This document shows, one piece after another, positions 9,141-18,588 of a stretch of 64,000 nt of DNA (positions within the stretch are counted from its first letter, which is position 1; each line of letters opens with the position of its first letter). The stretch lies in the NCBI GenBank assembly GCA_905196835.1, contig CAJJWN010000006.1:39381-103380 (forward strand), read 5' to 3'. A model generated the notes under the pieces. It was given only the letters and a program-made list of their open reading frames with translations, had not been told where the DNA came from and ran no database searches. The stretch comes from an uncultured Prevotella sp. Lineage in GTDB: Bacteria > Bacteroidota > Bacteroidia > Bacteroidales > Bacteroidaceae. Both the position numbers and the translations under genes were made by a program.

Positions 9141-9890
9141 ATGGGTACATCACAATCACATAATTTGAAATCTTCGCCTAATTGGTCTGCAGCAAAACGA
9201 GCCATGACGAGTCTAGCAAATGGAACAGACAATAAGCCTGCCTCAAATGCAAAGTTTTTTGGTAATTTAGGAATAGCGCTCGGCAATGGTTTGTATAGGG
9301 GTGGCAGAATTGGAGGGCATGGAGGTAAGAGAGGCGGCAGTTCGTTTGGACGTGCTGGTGGACATGCAGTCAGAGGGTTGGCTACTGTTTTAAACAATAT
9401 TAAACAATATGGACTTGTATCAAGTTTAGGCATTGATAGACTGCCTGATACACAAAAGCCGAAAACGCCACATGATTTCAAGGAATTGCTTTTGCACGAG
9501 ATCATTGGAGACAATGATTCTACAATGGATGATGCAGCAGCAACTTATGCAATGGATAAAGTGCTGAATGATATTTTGTCAGATTGTAAAGACGGACAAG
9601 AAATTGAAGATAAACTTCAGAATGCAACAGATGACGATCTTCATGAATGGATTATAACATTTGAAATTGAATACATACTGGAATATTCTGCAGAATTATT
9701 TCAAAGCCACATATTTGACAAAGGGAGTAATCCCGAAGAAATAAAGAAGGACATGAGAGGTTGGCTTCATAACGAACTAGATGAGAAGTTAAGCAAAGAA
9801 CTAACTCAAATCGACTTCAATAGCCGAGAAGGAAAAGAATACCTGGATTCTTTAACATCAGAAATATTGGATATATGGAAACAAGAATAA
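9141..9890 (+). CDS. qatB: QatB, uncharacterised Qat subunit
   Basis: The 249-residue product starts MGTSQSHNLKSSPNWSAAKR, followed by a glycine/arginine-rich stretch (residues ~48-78, YRGGRIGGHGGKRGGSSFG), then an acidic helical C-terminal half. The MGTS start, the Gly-rich N-terminal part and the position between a KAP ATPase and a QueC-like gene match QatB. No catalytic motif is seen. It may be a structural or nucleic-acid-contacting subunit; that is inference. Its 3' end overlaps the qatC start by 16 bp, suggesting translational coupling. Confidence 0.82.
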   Translation: MGTSQSHNLKSSPNWSAAKRAMTSLANGTDNKPASNAKFFGNLGIALGNGLYRGGRIGGHGGKRGGSSFGRAGGHAVRGLATVLNNIKQYGLVSSLGIDRLPDTQKPKTPHDFKELLLHEIIGDNDSTMDDAAATYAMDKVLNDILSDCKDGQEIEDKLQNATDDDLHEWIITFEIEYILEYSAELFQSHIFDKGSNPEEIKKDMRGWLHNELDEKLSKELTQIDFNSREGKEYLDSLTSEILDIWKQE

Positions 9891-11290
9891 ACATTAATTA
9901 TACTCCGTCAAAAACAAGCGAAGTTTTTGGCCTTTTTACTCTTTCATTTCAAGGAAGTGACGGAAAAATTCATTCTGTCAACACAAAGTTTAATCCCAAA
10001 CAGTTATGGGAGTTTTCACGAGATACATCATCTGTTGCTTTTGATTTATTAGTTTTATCCATGATTGTATATAATGTGGACAGAGCTGTACTTCGTTTGT
10101 CTAATTCAGATGATGGATGGAAACGAAACTTGATATTATTGAATGTTCCTGTAATAAATCTTGAGGATATGAATAAAGGTCGTGAAGCTTTTAATAAAGC
10201 AATCAATTTTCTTACGGGCGACAATTGGGATATTCACTTTATACAGGCAGATTCATACTCGTATAATCCAACTAAAAAAGTAAAGGAATATGATCCTCAG
10301 TTTTTTGAAAAGGTTGCATTGTTTTCAGGAGGTTTAGACTCATTGATTGGATTTATAGATGAGGCCAGCACTCTCTCTGTTGATAAAAAGATACTACTTG
10401 TTTCACATATGGAACTGGGCAAAGAGCATAGTGATCAAAAAAGCATTTTAGAATATTGCAGGGAAAACAATATCTTTTCGAATAAATACGAACAAGTGTT
10501 GCTGAACGCAGGGCTTAAACCTCATTCTTGGAATATTAAAACTCCAACAGAGAGTACATTCCGCTCACGTTCCTTATTATTTTTTGCAGCAGGAATATAT
10601 ATTGCAAACAAAATATCCCCACAATGTCAATTGATAGTTCCAGAGAATGGAACTATATCAATAAATATACCTCTTGATAGTGGAAGAAGGAGTTCATGCA
10701 GTACTCGAACTACGCATCCTACTTTTATCAAACGCATACAGGAGGCTTTATATGCTATAGGTATATCAAACTCAATATACAACCCATATCGATTAAAATC
10801 AAAAGCAGACATGGTTCTTGAGTGCTGTCAAGATACTTCGAAAAAGGCAATTTTAGAATCATTAGTTGACTTATCATGCTCTTGTGCAAAACGTGGTCAC
10901 AATGTTTTTTGGGACAAAAGCGGAATAGAAATACGCAATGCCAAAATCAAACATTGTGGTATGTGTTTGCCATGCTTATATAGAAGAGTCGCACTAGATA
11001 CAATAGGTCTAGATAATGAGGCATTGCTTGGCACTGATGTACTTCATGGCATTAAATTTAATCTTGACAATAAACATCAAAAAAGGAATAGGGATTTTAA
11101 CGCTCTTCTGTATTTCCTAAAAAACAGAATGAATGAACGTACAATTCGCCAAGAACTATTCTTTAATGGAATTATAGAAAAGCAGGAGTTAGATGAATAT
11201 ACATCATTAGCCTTACACTCATACAGACAAGTTATCAATTGGCTTAAGAAAAAAGCTACAAATGAAATACAAATAAGAGCAGGAATATGA
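9875..11290 (+). CDS. qatC: QatC, QueC-like PP-loop enzyme of the Qat system
   Basis: A 471-residue protein with the PP-loop ATP-pyrophosphatase motif ALFSGGLDSLIGFID (residues ~148-162) as in QueC, the 7-cyano-7-deazaguanine synthase. It also has a zinc-type cysteine cluster C-CGMCLPCLYRR (~365-375). It is longer than QueC (~220-230 residues), with an extra N-terminal ~145 residues and a C-terminal helical extension, as expected for QatC. It probably adenylates a carboxyl or base substrate within the Qat defence reaction; the natural substrate is not established. It overlaps both neighbours (16 bp with qatB, ATGA with qatD). Confidence 0.88.
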   Translation: METRININYTPSKTSEVFGLFTLSFQGSDGKIHSVNTKFNPKQLWEFSRDTSSVAFDLLVLSMIVYNVDRAVLRLSNSDDGWKRNLILLNVPVINLEDMNKGREAFNKAINFLTGDNWDIHFIQADSYSYNPTKKVKEYDPQFFEKVALFSGGLDSLIGFIDEASTLSVDKKILLVSHMELGKEHSDQKSILEYCRENNIFSNKYEQVLLNAGLKPHSWNIKTPTESTFRSRSLLFFAAGIYIANKISPQCQLIVPENGTISINIPLDSGRRSSCSTRTTHPTFIKRIQEALYAIGISNSIYNPYRLKSKADMVLECCQDTSKKAILESLVDLSCSCAKRGHNVFWDKSGIEIRNAKIKHCGMCLPCLYRRVALDTIGLDNEALLGTDVLHGIKFNLDNKHQKRNRDFNALLYFLKNRMNERTIRQELFFNGIIEKQELDEYTSLALHSYRQVINWLKKKATNEIQIRAGI

Positions 11291-11976
11291 TTATAGACAC
11301 CCATTGTCATTTTGACATGATGCCAAATCCTGAACAGTATCTCAAACAACAAGAGGTAAAAAAGAATATCTCGATAGGAATGACAAATCTGCCAAGTCAT
11401 TTTTTATTGGGCTATGAGCATGTAAGACAATATAAGTTCTCACGTTTGGCTTTAGGATTTCATCCATTATATGCAAGCGAAAATAAAAATGAATTACGAC
11501 TATTTAGCCAGTGTTTAGATAAAACTAGCTATATTGGTGAAATCGGTCTAGATTTTAGTAACGAAGGACTAAAAACAAAAGATGATCAAGTTTTCGTTTT
11601 AGAGAAAGTATTGCAGCTATTAAGTAAAAAAAATAAAATAGTAAGTGTCCATTCCAGACGAGCTGAAAAAGTCTTGTTCGAAATGCTGATTACCTATGGC
11701 ATTAAGAATGTAATATTCCATTGGTATTCAGGTCCTCTCTCTCTAATTCCTAAGATAGTAGAACATGGATATTATTTTTCTGTCAACGAAAAAATGACAA
11801 AAACTAATAGTGGAATAGAAATAATTAAGCGCATACCACGTAATCTTATTCTAACAGAAACAGATGCCCCTTTTAATAAAGTTTGCTCAATCAGTAATAC
11901 TCTAACAAATATAGGTTTGGGAGAAAGTGTCATTTATGATAATTTTAGCCGCCTTATATATACTATTAAAAGATAG
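11287..11976 (+). CDS. qatD: QatD, TatD-family metal-dependent DNase of the Qat system
   Basis: The 229-residue product has the TatD metal ligands in order: IDTHCHFD (HxH, residues 3-10), GEIGLDFS (Glu, ~79-86), VSHSRR-like HSRRAEKV (His, ~120), IFHWYSG (His, ~140) and TETDAPF (Asp, ~197). TatD proteins are TIM-barrel phosphoesterases/DNases. Start ATGA overlaps the qatC stop. It is somewhat shorter than housekeeping TatD (~260 residues) and diverges in the last ~30 residues, fitting the Qat-specific form. A hairpin at 12005-12040 ends the operon. Confidence 0.88.
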   Translation: MIIDTHCHFDMMPNPEQYLKQQEVKKNISIGMTNLPSHFLLGYEHVRQYKFSRLALGFHPLYASENKNELRLFSQCLDKTSYIGEIGLDFSNEGLKTKDDQVFVLEKVLQLLSKKNKIVSVHSRRAEKVLFEMLITYGIKNVIFHWYSGPLSLIPKIVEHGYYFSVNEKMTKTNSGIEIIKRIPRNLILTETDAPFNKVCSISNTLTNIGLGESVIYDNFSRLIYTIKR

Positions 11977-12004
11977 TTAGGCACTAAAAATATATTGTAT
12001 AAAT

Positions 12005-12040
12005 GGAAATACGGGATTCAATTTAGAGTCTCGTATTTCC
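12005..12040. terminator. Hairpin between convergent qatD and the STAND gene
   Basis: GGAAATACG (12005-12013) pairs perfectly with CGTATTTCC (12032-12040) across an 18-nt loop. It lies 29 bp after the qatD stop and 46 bp past the end of the converging gene, so it may terminate both directions. There is no strong U-run on the + strand. Confidence 0.5.
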
Positions 12041-12085
12041 AAGTACATAAAATTTTAGGTGGGGTGTGTACAGCGTTAATTATTT

Positions 12086-14551
12086 TTACATTCCGTGTCT
12101 TATCTTCCTAAAATCCTCTTCATCTTTCTCCATGTCAAGCAACTTCTTTTCGTTATTAATACATTTTTGTGCCCATTCCCGTACCTCTTGTTTTTGATGA
12201 TCCAACAACTGTTCAAAACATTTGATATTCCTCTCGTAATATGGGGATATATCACCACTCCATGAGAAAGAGCCTAAATTAGATGAAATATTATCCCTTA
12301 CATCTTTTCGTTCCCCGAAATTATCCAGAAGCCAGATAATCCATTTATTGAAATACTCTTTTTCATTTCCATCGTCTTCTTTTTCAAAGCAAGGTACCAT
12401 TAAGGCAATCCTTGCAGGTGCAGACTCTGGATTCTCTATGCAAAGCTGTTTGATTAACTCTTCGTTGATATCAAATAGCGGACCTTTGTCAAAGCTAAAC
12501 CCAGACCCCAGCTCATCCTTCACTTGGAAATAGAACAAGAAAGTATCTGTTCCCAAAAAAGCATTAACAAATTCCGGCCATACATCATCGAAATAATCCT
12601 TTAACAATTCTGTGAACACTCCTTCAGTATTTAAATGCACCATCTGAGTGTTGTACAAGTCGATAAACTTCCTGTTTACTTGCTTTGCAAATTCAGCATC
12701 ATGCCATAATTGTAAGGTCTCTACAAGAAGACGGCTATAGTCATATAGTAAATGTCCCATATTGCTATTTATTTGAAACTTTAACATCGCTTCTTTTACA
12801 ATGTTAACAGTTTCGTCTAGGTCGTCTTTTCGCATCATGAATCGTTCTGATATTACGTATGCAATCAAATCATTTGGACGATCAGGAAAACAATCTCTCA
12901 GAGCCTTTAGTATTAACAAGTAATGTTCGGAACTATTCGACCTGAAATACTGGAGATAAGTAGCTAGATAGTCTATCGTCAGAACTCCGCTCTCTTGTTC
13001 TGAAAAAAGCTGATAAAAATGACTTATCTTATCGTCTTCGGTGCTGGCCATTAATGATACATATAGGTATTCATGTCCGTCATCTCTTAATCTCTTCAGA
13101 AACGACAACAGTGGTTTCTTTTCCTTGGCACATGAAGATAGGTTACCAAAAAACGGGCTATAGAAGTCTTGGGGCATTGTTGCTAATACATTAAAGATGG
13201 TATCAAAAAGTATTCCTAATTGTTCGTCTGTGGCTGTTGTTACTAATCGTTTTACAAACTCGATAGGAATATACTTGTTATCCTCAAGTAACGCTTTCAC
13301 TTCTTCAGTATTAGCATATATCTCCTTGTCTATGAACTCAGCCGCCAGCGGAGCATACAGTTTCTCGGATAACTCGATTTGTTCTTTGTCCTTCAGTCGG
13401 TATTGTCCATGCTGTATATACCTGGCTTCGTTCAGTTGCATTTTAAAAGATTGGTTCCTCATTTTCTCCATCAGTCCCGCAATTCCTAAGGATTTCGCGT
13501 CGATGCCAAAGGTATGTACCATCTGGAATAAGGCCTCATAACCAGTGTCCCAGGCATAGTTTTTTAGTTCTGCTATTTTCTCCAAGAGCGGAACAAAGAC
13601 TTCCTTTCGTACTGTACGTGCCCAATTGTAGACTTTTCTTTCTGCCATTTCGGCCAAGAGATTGACAATCTCAGGATTCTTGTTTATCCATTCCAACAAC
13701 AAGTCCCGGCATCCGTACCAGTATTCGAAGATTTCATCCCAAGTATTCGGTGTATAGTCCTTCCTGTTCTCAAATCCGAACTTCTCGGCTCCACCTATCC
13801 GGACAAATCCTCCGTTTTGTAATGCAGCTTCAAAGCAACGTATGGTTAACGGTATATAAGTCTCTCTCTCATCGATGAGTCCTTGCAGGGTCGCCAAGCG
13901 ATCCTTCAGATTTACTTCTGTTCCTGCTAAATAAATATGGAACAGTTGAACTAATTGTGCCGTAGCATTATTACCAATCTCTTCATTCTCGGCCACGGCC
14001 AATCGTGCCATCATGAACACGCCATCATGATAACTCTCGCGGGCAAAGCAAAGACGTTCTAGAGCCCAGATTATATTCCGCCTTACATCACCATAAACCT
14101 GTTCTCTCAGCCAATCGATATCCTTGTATCCAAGCACTCTCCGTAAATGTGTAGCTATAGCGGCAGGGTTCACGGTACTCATGGCGAGGAAAAGTTCAGA
14201 ACCCAAACCAGAACATAAGTTCTCCTCGTCGAAAAAAGGGTGGTCGATGTTTGCATTGACCAGTTGCCCTACCATTTTAAATGCTTCCTTGTTACCGGAC
14301 ATCTGCTGTATGTGCTTACAGAAGCCTTCGCTAATGGCTGTTTGTATGCTTGGTGGCTGTTTTTTGATGTCCTCAATAAGTTCGTTGAAATGTATCCGTG
14401 AATTACACACATATTTAAACCACTCGGCAGTCAGCCAGACAGCTAGTGGAAATGGCCTTACATAAAGCCATTTGCCTTGTATATCAATCAGTGTTGGATG
14501 GTATTTCGTCACGATTCTTACCGCGATACTCCTCCGCTCTTCATATTCCAT
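12086..14551 (-). CDS. C-terminal part of a protease-STAND defence protein (frame-shifted from its N-terminal part)
   Basis: The 821 residues look like an all-helical repeat region (TPR/HEAT-like, many aromatic-leucine helices), as expected of the sensor half of a STAND NTPase. No enzymatic motif is seen. The frame is open upstream of the ATG and reads LPYEDATHEGFAYLLGNNHV into it, directly continuing the protease-NTPase frame at 14581-16035. The two are therefore one gene broken by a one-base loss near the CCCC/CCC runs at about 14610-14620, giving an ancestral product of about 1,315 residues. In STAND anti-phage proteins this half recognises a phage protein. Expression of this half alone from the ATG is possible but would lack the effector. 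Confidence 0.65.
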   Translation of the reverse strand: MEYEERRSIAVRIVTKYHPTLIDIQGKWLYVRPFPLAVWLTAEWFKYVCNSRIHFNELIEDIKKQPPSIQTAISEGFCKHIQQMSGNKEAFKMVGQLVNANIDHPFFDEENLCSGLGSELFLAMSTVNPAAIATHLRRVLGYKDIDWLREQVYGDVRRNIIWALERLCFARESYHDGVFMMARLAVAENEEIGNNATAQLVQLFHIYLAGTEVNLKDRLATLQGLIDERETYIPLTIRCFEAALQNGGFVRIGGAEKFGFENRKDYTPNTWDEIFEYWYGCRDLLLEWINKNPEIVNLLAEMAERKVYNWARTVRKEVFVPLLEKIAELKNYAWDTGYEALFQMVHTFGIDAKSLGIAGLMEKMRNQSFKMQLNEARYIQHGQYRLKDKEQIELSEKLYAPLAAEFIDKEIYANTEEVKALLEDNKYIPIEFVKRLVTTATDEQLGILFDTIFNVLATMPQDFYSPFFGNLSSCAKEKKPLLSFLKRLRDDGHEYLYVSLMASTEDDKISHFYQLFSEQESGVLTIDYLATYLQYFRSNSSEHYLLILKALRDCFPDRPNDLIAYVISERFMMRKDDLDETVNIVKEAMLKFQINSNMGHLLYDYSRLLVETLQLWHDAEFAKQVNRKFIDLYNTQMVHLNTEGVFTELLKDYFDDVWPEFVNAFLGTDTFLFYFQVKDELGSGFSFDKGPLFDINEELIKQLCIENPESAPARIALMVPCFEKEDDGNEKEYFNKWIIWLLDNFGERKDVRDNISSNLGSFSWSGDISPYYERNIKCFEQLLDHQKQEVREWAQKCINNEKKLLDMEKDEEDFRKIRHGM

Positions 14552-14580
14552 TCCGTTAAGTGGCGTTACGTGATTGTTAC

Positions 14581-16035
14581 CTAACAGGTATGCAAAACCC
14601 TCATGTGTAGCATCTTCATAAGGGAGGGGTAAGCAAAGTGATAATGTTTGCCAAATCTTTTTTCCTCTTCTTCTTTATTGGGGGTAAGGTTTAGTAACTT
14701 CGGCATTAGATGCGTTACATCCTCGGGACCAGCAATTTTGTTATTCTTGTATGCCTTAACAAGTTCTATCGCCATTTGAGGGTATCCACCTGCTAACTGT
14801 TTGATAACCAAAATGTCATTCTTATTCTGTTCATCTTCGTGCAGTGCCTCACTAATATAGTGTCCTATGCTCTCCTCCATGTCTTGAGGTCTTAACTTAA
14901 TAACGGGGAAAGTGATACGTTCAAGCTCTTCATTAAAATAGTCATGATGAGCAAAAATCAATCGAAATAAGTTGTTGTATTTATCTCTGATACTGATAAT
15001 TTCCGTAACAAGTTCCATTGGGCAGTCATCCACGATGATAATTCCATCACTTTCGGGATTATCTTTCAGTATTTGCTTCAACTCGCCCATCAGTTTATCT
15101 CGATTACCATTAAATTTCGTATAATATCGGTTTGGTTCGCGTTCTGTCTCCTTGAAAGCCTCATAAATCAGTTTTGACTTACCCATTCCCGATAATGCTG
15201 TCAGCAGCAGCGTTGAAGTATCATCGTCCCTCAGTTGGTCGATAATCTCTTTCGTCTTATCGTTTTCTATAAAGTAACCAGTCTGATTCAGATTATAATC
15301 GGATTTGTCTAATAGATTTAACAGTTGACGGCTATCAACCTCTCGAGCCACACCGGTGTCGGCAATAAACGTATATTCACGACTGTCGACAATGGAATCC
15401 AACAATCCGCTTGGAATATAATTGGATGAAGGCATACAAATAAACTCGTTGTTGTTCCCATCAAATCTACCTACTTCCGACATATAGGCAACCATATACA
15501 GTACGTCGTCCGTACCTTGATAGAAGATACCTCCTCCAGATGTTCCTTCAAAGTTTATTTTAGGACTTAAATTTTGAAACTGAAGTTGAATATCTGTACT
15601 TGCCCAACTTTTTTCCCCTCGTTTTACAACATCGTAGATTTTCAGAGAAGTGTCGTCTTTATGAAAACCACAGAGGATTGCTTGGCCAGATATATCCGTT
15701 GTCAATAGTCGCACTTGGTCAAGTCCCGATGTGGGCATACCGTTGGGTTTTATCACACGCAACACAGTAGCATCATCCTCTTCTGGCTTGTTGTAGTAAA
15801 CCACTTCTTCCACAGTTAAGTGGAATGTCCGGCTGTTCCTCTTGAGCAAAATACCTATCTGCTCTTTGTCTAGAGGGCCATCCTTGGTATCTTTTTGTAT
15901 TATATGTGCAGCAGTAAGGACATAGAGGTTCTCTCCGACAGAAACGATGATGCCCGATCCTTTATTGTTGTTGGAACACTCAATCTTAACTGTTACCTTT
16001 CTTAGGGCTTTTATGTTTGCTTTTGTCAGATTCAT
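14581..16035 (-). CDS. Trypsin-like protease plus STAND NTPase, N-terminal part (Avs type 1-like)
   Basis: Residues 1-~225 form a trypsin-like serine protease: His in LTAAHII (44), Asp in EEDDATVLRV (87/88) and Ser in EGTSGGGIF (166). Residues ~255-470 carry a P-loop NTPase, Walker A LSGMGKSKLI (281-290) and Walker B GIIIVDDCP (~325-333). It runs out of frame after HFAYPSLMKM and ends at residue 484, and its sensor half is encoded in the -1 frame downstream. It overlaps the metallo-beta-lactamase gene by ATGA. The MBL plus protease-STAND pairing resembles AVAST (Avs) type 1 systems, in which target sensing triggers the effector. Assignment to that exact type is inference. Confidence 0.75.
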   Translation of the reverse strand: MNLTKANIKALRKVTVKIECSNNNKGSGIIVSVGENLYVLTAAHIIQKDTKDGPLDKEQIGILLKRNSRTFHLTVEEVVYYNKPEEDDATVLRVIKPNGMPTSGLDQVRLLTTDISGQAILCGFHKDDTSLKIYDVVKRGEKSWASTDIQLQFQNLSPKINFEGTSGGGIFYQGTDDVLYMVAYMSEVGRFDGNNNEFICMPSSNYIPSGLLDSIVDSREYTFIADTGVAREVDSRQLLNLLDKSDYNLNQTGYFIENDKTKEIIDQLRDDDTSTLLLTALSGMGKSKLIYEAFKETEREPNRYYTKFNGNRDKLMGELKQILKDNPESDGIIIVDDCPMELVTEIISIRDKYNNLFRLIFAHHDYFNEELERITFPVIKLRPQDMEESIGHYISEALHEDEQNKNDILVIKQLAGGYPQMAIELVKAYKNNKIAGPEDVTHLMPKLLNLTPNKEEEEKRFGKHYHFAYPSLMKMLHMRVLHTC

Positions 16036-16908
16036 AGTTCTTTGATATTATCATGTACTTCAAAATTCCATTTTTCACATTCGCCTTCATTTAAAAAAGG
16101 AATACCATTTGTTTCAATCAGTTCTAATTTATAATTAAAATACAAATGTACTTTTGTGTCCATGTTCCTTTTCGTGTGACATAAAATATGAGCGATTGTA
16201 GTTCTATCGGGGTGATTGGAACTTCCGTTGCCTCCGTTGGTCGATATAATAAACTTATCACATTGGATAATGTCCAATAAGCTATTGCTCGTATTGTTTC
16301 TACTTCCATGATGCGATACCTTTACGAAATCAACGACTAATGGGTTTTCTTCAGAGTAGCCTTTTTCCTCTCTCAGGTATCTCTCCACATTCTGGGGATA
16401 GCTGTCGCCCAACATCAATATGCTCAGATTATCACACCTTAGGATAAAGGCTATACTCGCTGCATTTGCCAATTCATTATCCTTCTTCAGATTAGGCTCT
16501 GGGGGTATTTCTTTTGCTAATTTATCGAGAGGTTTCTCTAGGTCTATCGTATCCTTCTGAGTCGCATTCAATAGCTGCCTCGCTTCATCTTTCTGTTTCT
16601 CTATGACCATCTTCGTGACATCCTCTGTAGGTGATACCACCTCTATGCTGGCAAAAGGCCTATCAAACTCCATCCCCTCATGCAAATCATTACGCCAGAC
16701 CATTCCATGTTGCTTTGCCAATTCATTCAACCTTACGGATAGCAGCATACCGTGTGCGGCAGTTGTATACTTACTCGCTGCCACCTCTACGTAACCTGCG
16801 CAGTTTGCCCATACCTCTTTAGCTGGTATCATGTTATCCTCCAAGCATGTGTCTACCAACTGCAGAATTCCACCAATATGATCTTCATCATAATGGGTCA
16901 GTACCATA
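16032..16908 (-). pseudogene. Metallo-beta-lactamase-fold gene, 3' part (cut by insertion sequence)
   Basis: The remaining ~292 residues start inside the metal site, VLTHYDEDHIGG, and include a second ligand region KVSHHGSRNN (~198-207) and LLMLGDSYP (~157). This is a ComEC/Rec2-like MBL fold. The first ~55 residues are found 1.67 kb away at 18582-18746 on the same strand. Removing the insertion and one TACCATA copy restores PDLM-VLTHYDEDH in frame. The apparent ATG at 16905-16907 lies in the target-site duplication and is not the native start. It overlaps the protease-STAND gene by 4 bp, so both belonged to one operon. Confidence 0.8.
16902..16908. repeat. Target-site duplication TACCATA, left copy
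   Basis: An identical 7-bp copy occurs at 18582-18588 directly outside the other end of the insertion sequence, and the coding sequence is restored when one copy is removed. Confidence 0.85.
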
Positions 16909-18581
16909 GGGACATTCAGTAAATGTTCAAAAAATATAAGGCGGCATGTGTAAATGAGCTTGGTTTTTCATTTCACATGCCATCTTTATTGTTGTTCGCT
17001 TCGAAAAAGGCAAAATATGGTCAGTATCTACATGACGATTCGGGAGAAGCCATTAACCGAGCTCCTCCATCCATAAGATTTACAGATTTCAGGCAGCCTG
17101 TATCTGTCTGTTCTTCACCTTTTCTGCCATCAAGACTGCATTCGAAGTATGTATGCCGAAGAAAATCCAAAGGATTTCGGTCTTCCTGTTCCTTGCCCTG
17201 ACCTTTGCCAGTGAGTAGTGTTGCTTGTGTGTGCCGAAGCTCCCTTCCAGACGCGTAGCCCGTTCCCTGCTGAGTTCCGAGCGTAGTATCCGTCGCATCT
17301 CCTCATCCTTGGCTGCCCGTCCCTTACGGACGAAGGAGGTGGCAATCCCCTTTTCCGTACAGAACTTCCGGTTCGCGTTGCTGGCATAAATGGAATCGGC
17401 GGCAACGGCTGTCACTTTCCTGCGCATGAGCCTCTGTTGGAGGTTGATGCATTCCTTCAGACGTATACCTTCATTGAAAGCATCAAAGGAAAGGTGTTCG
17501 ATGAAGGAGATTCCGTCTACCTGTATATTGTTCACCTTGGCTCCGAACTCGACCGGCTTGGTTTCCTTCCCACGCACGATGGGGCGTACATAGTGGCGGT
17601 CTATACTGACAATACGGTCACGGACATCCTTCCTGCCGGCAAACAGCTGCTTCTGCTGCTTGAATGCCTTCCTTATGACTGACAGACGCCGGTGGTAGTC
17701 TGACGTATGTTCAAGCTGTCCTTTATGGTCGGCATGGAGACGGCCGGTCTGATACAGCAGCTTCTCCAGCAGGTTGAGCAGCCGCCTTTTCAACATCCGG
17801 CTGCGTGAGGCCTTACGTCTGCGCTTCCTGCTGTACGCAAGATATGCACGGCTCACGTCACCCCATTTGTTCCTCGGACGGCGGACACCAAGTATCCGAC
17901 AATCCTCGCAGAGATGACGGTGAAGCCATTCCACACTTTCCCAAAGCAGTTTCAGGTCAGTGGGATGACGCATGTAGCTTTCATAGCAGGTGGCATCGGT
18001 CATACAGACGTGAAGGTTTTCCAGATAGGGACGCCAGTGTTCAGCAAGTATGCACTGGAAGGCATCCATATCCAGCTTTTCGGCCAGTTCCTGACGGATT
18101 GCACTTACTATCTTGTAGTTGGTGACCGGATGGGACGGATCGATTAATATACCACAGAAGAGCTGGAAGTGGATGTTCCCGTTCAGATGTTCTATCAGAT
18201 GACGATCGGACAGGCCGGTATAGGACTTCAGAACCATCAGGGCTATCTTGCCGGTGGCAGAAAAATAACCTTTCCGTCCTAAAGGGGAATCCTTCAGTCC
18301 CATCTTCCGGGCGATAGAGGAGAAAGGAAACAGCGAATGGATGCGTCCCAATTCACTGCTTTCAAAACTTTTCTGATAATTTTTCAGAATATCGAACTCT
18401 GTAAAGCCTAAAGTAGGCTGAATCTTTAAAATATTTTGTATCTTAGCCATATCTTAGTCGGGGTATTTCCCCCGTTTTGGCCGTCAAACCTTATTTACGG
18501 GGGAATACCTAAAGATACAAAAAAGCCAACTAACTCGCAATGAATTTGTTGGCTAATTTTATACTATTTCTTGAATATCCC
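16909..18581 (-). mobile_element. Insertion sequence (1,673 bp), IS1182-like, inserted in the MBL gene
   Basis: The ends are imperfect inverted repeats: GGGACATTCAGTAAATG at the left and, read inward from the right end, GGGATATTCAAGAAATAG (14 of the first 17 positions agree). It is flanked by the 7-bp duplication TACCATA. One transposase gene fills most of it on the - strand. The host gene, read in the same direction, is interrupted after its codon for residue ~55. The preserved duplication and rejoinable frame point to a recent insertion. The IS family name rests on the transposase look only. Confidence 0.88.
17089..18450 (-). CDS. DDE transposase (IS1182/IS5-like)
   Basis: A 453-residue transposase. 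The first ~130 residues hold a DUF772-like N-terminal domain (SLFPFSSIARKMGL...LSDRHLIEHLNGN). Candidate catalytic residues are Asp in CMTDATCYES (~150), Asp in VAADSIYASNANR (~350) and Glu in TRLEGSFGTHKQHY (~405), the last being the typical E-x-G-x-x-x-x-K-x-x-Y context of this superfamily. An arginine/lysine-rich insert (~205-235) lies in between. The frame appears intact, so the element may be active. It starts 131 bp inside the right end and stops 180 bp from the left end. Confidence 0.88.
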   Translation of the reverse strand: MAKIQNILKIQPTLGFTEFDILKNYQKSFESSELGRIHSLFPFSSIARKMGLKDSPLGRKGYFSATGKIALMVLKSYTGLSDRHLIEHLNGNIHFQLFCGILIDPSHPVTNYKIVSAIRQELAEKLDMDAFQCILAEHWRPYLENLHVCMTDATCYESYMRHPTDLKLLWESVEWLHRHLCEDCRILGVRRPRNKWGDVSRAYLAYSRKRRRKASRSRMLKRRLLNLLEKLLYQTGRLHADHKGQLEHTSDYHRRLSVIRKAFKQQKQLFAGRKDVRDRIVSIDRHYVRPIVRGKETKPVEFGAKVNNIQVDGISFIEHLSFDAFNEGIRLKECINLQQRLMRRKVTAVAADSIYASNANRKFCTEKGIATSFVRKGRAAKDEEMRRILRSELSRERATRLEGSFGTHKQHYSLAKVRARNRKTEILWIFFGIHTSNAVLMAEKVKNRQIQAA

Positions 18582-18588
18582 TACCATA
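18582..18588. repeat. Target-site duplication TACCATA, right copy
   Basis: Matches 16902-16908 and abuts the terminal CCC of the insertion sequence. Confidence 0.85.

Noticed and set aside
12086..14551. Independent helical-repeat protein
   Set aside because: Open sequence upstream of its ATG continues the protease-NTPase protein in the -1 frame, so a broken single gene explains it better.
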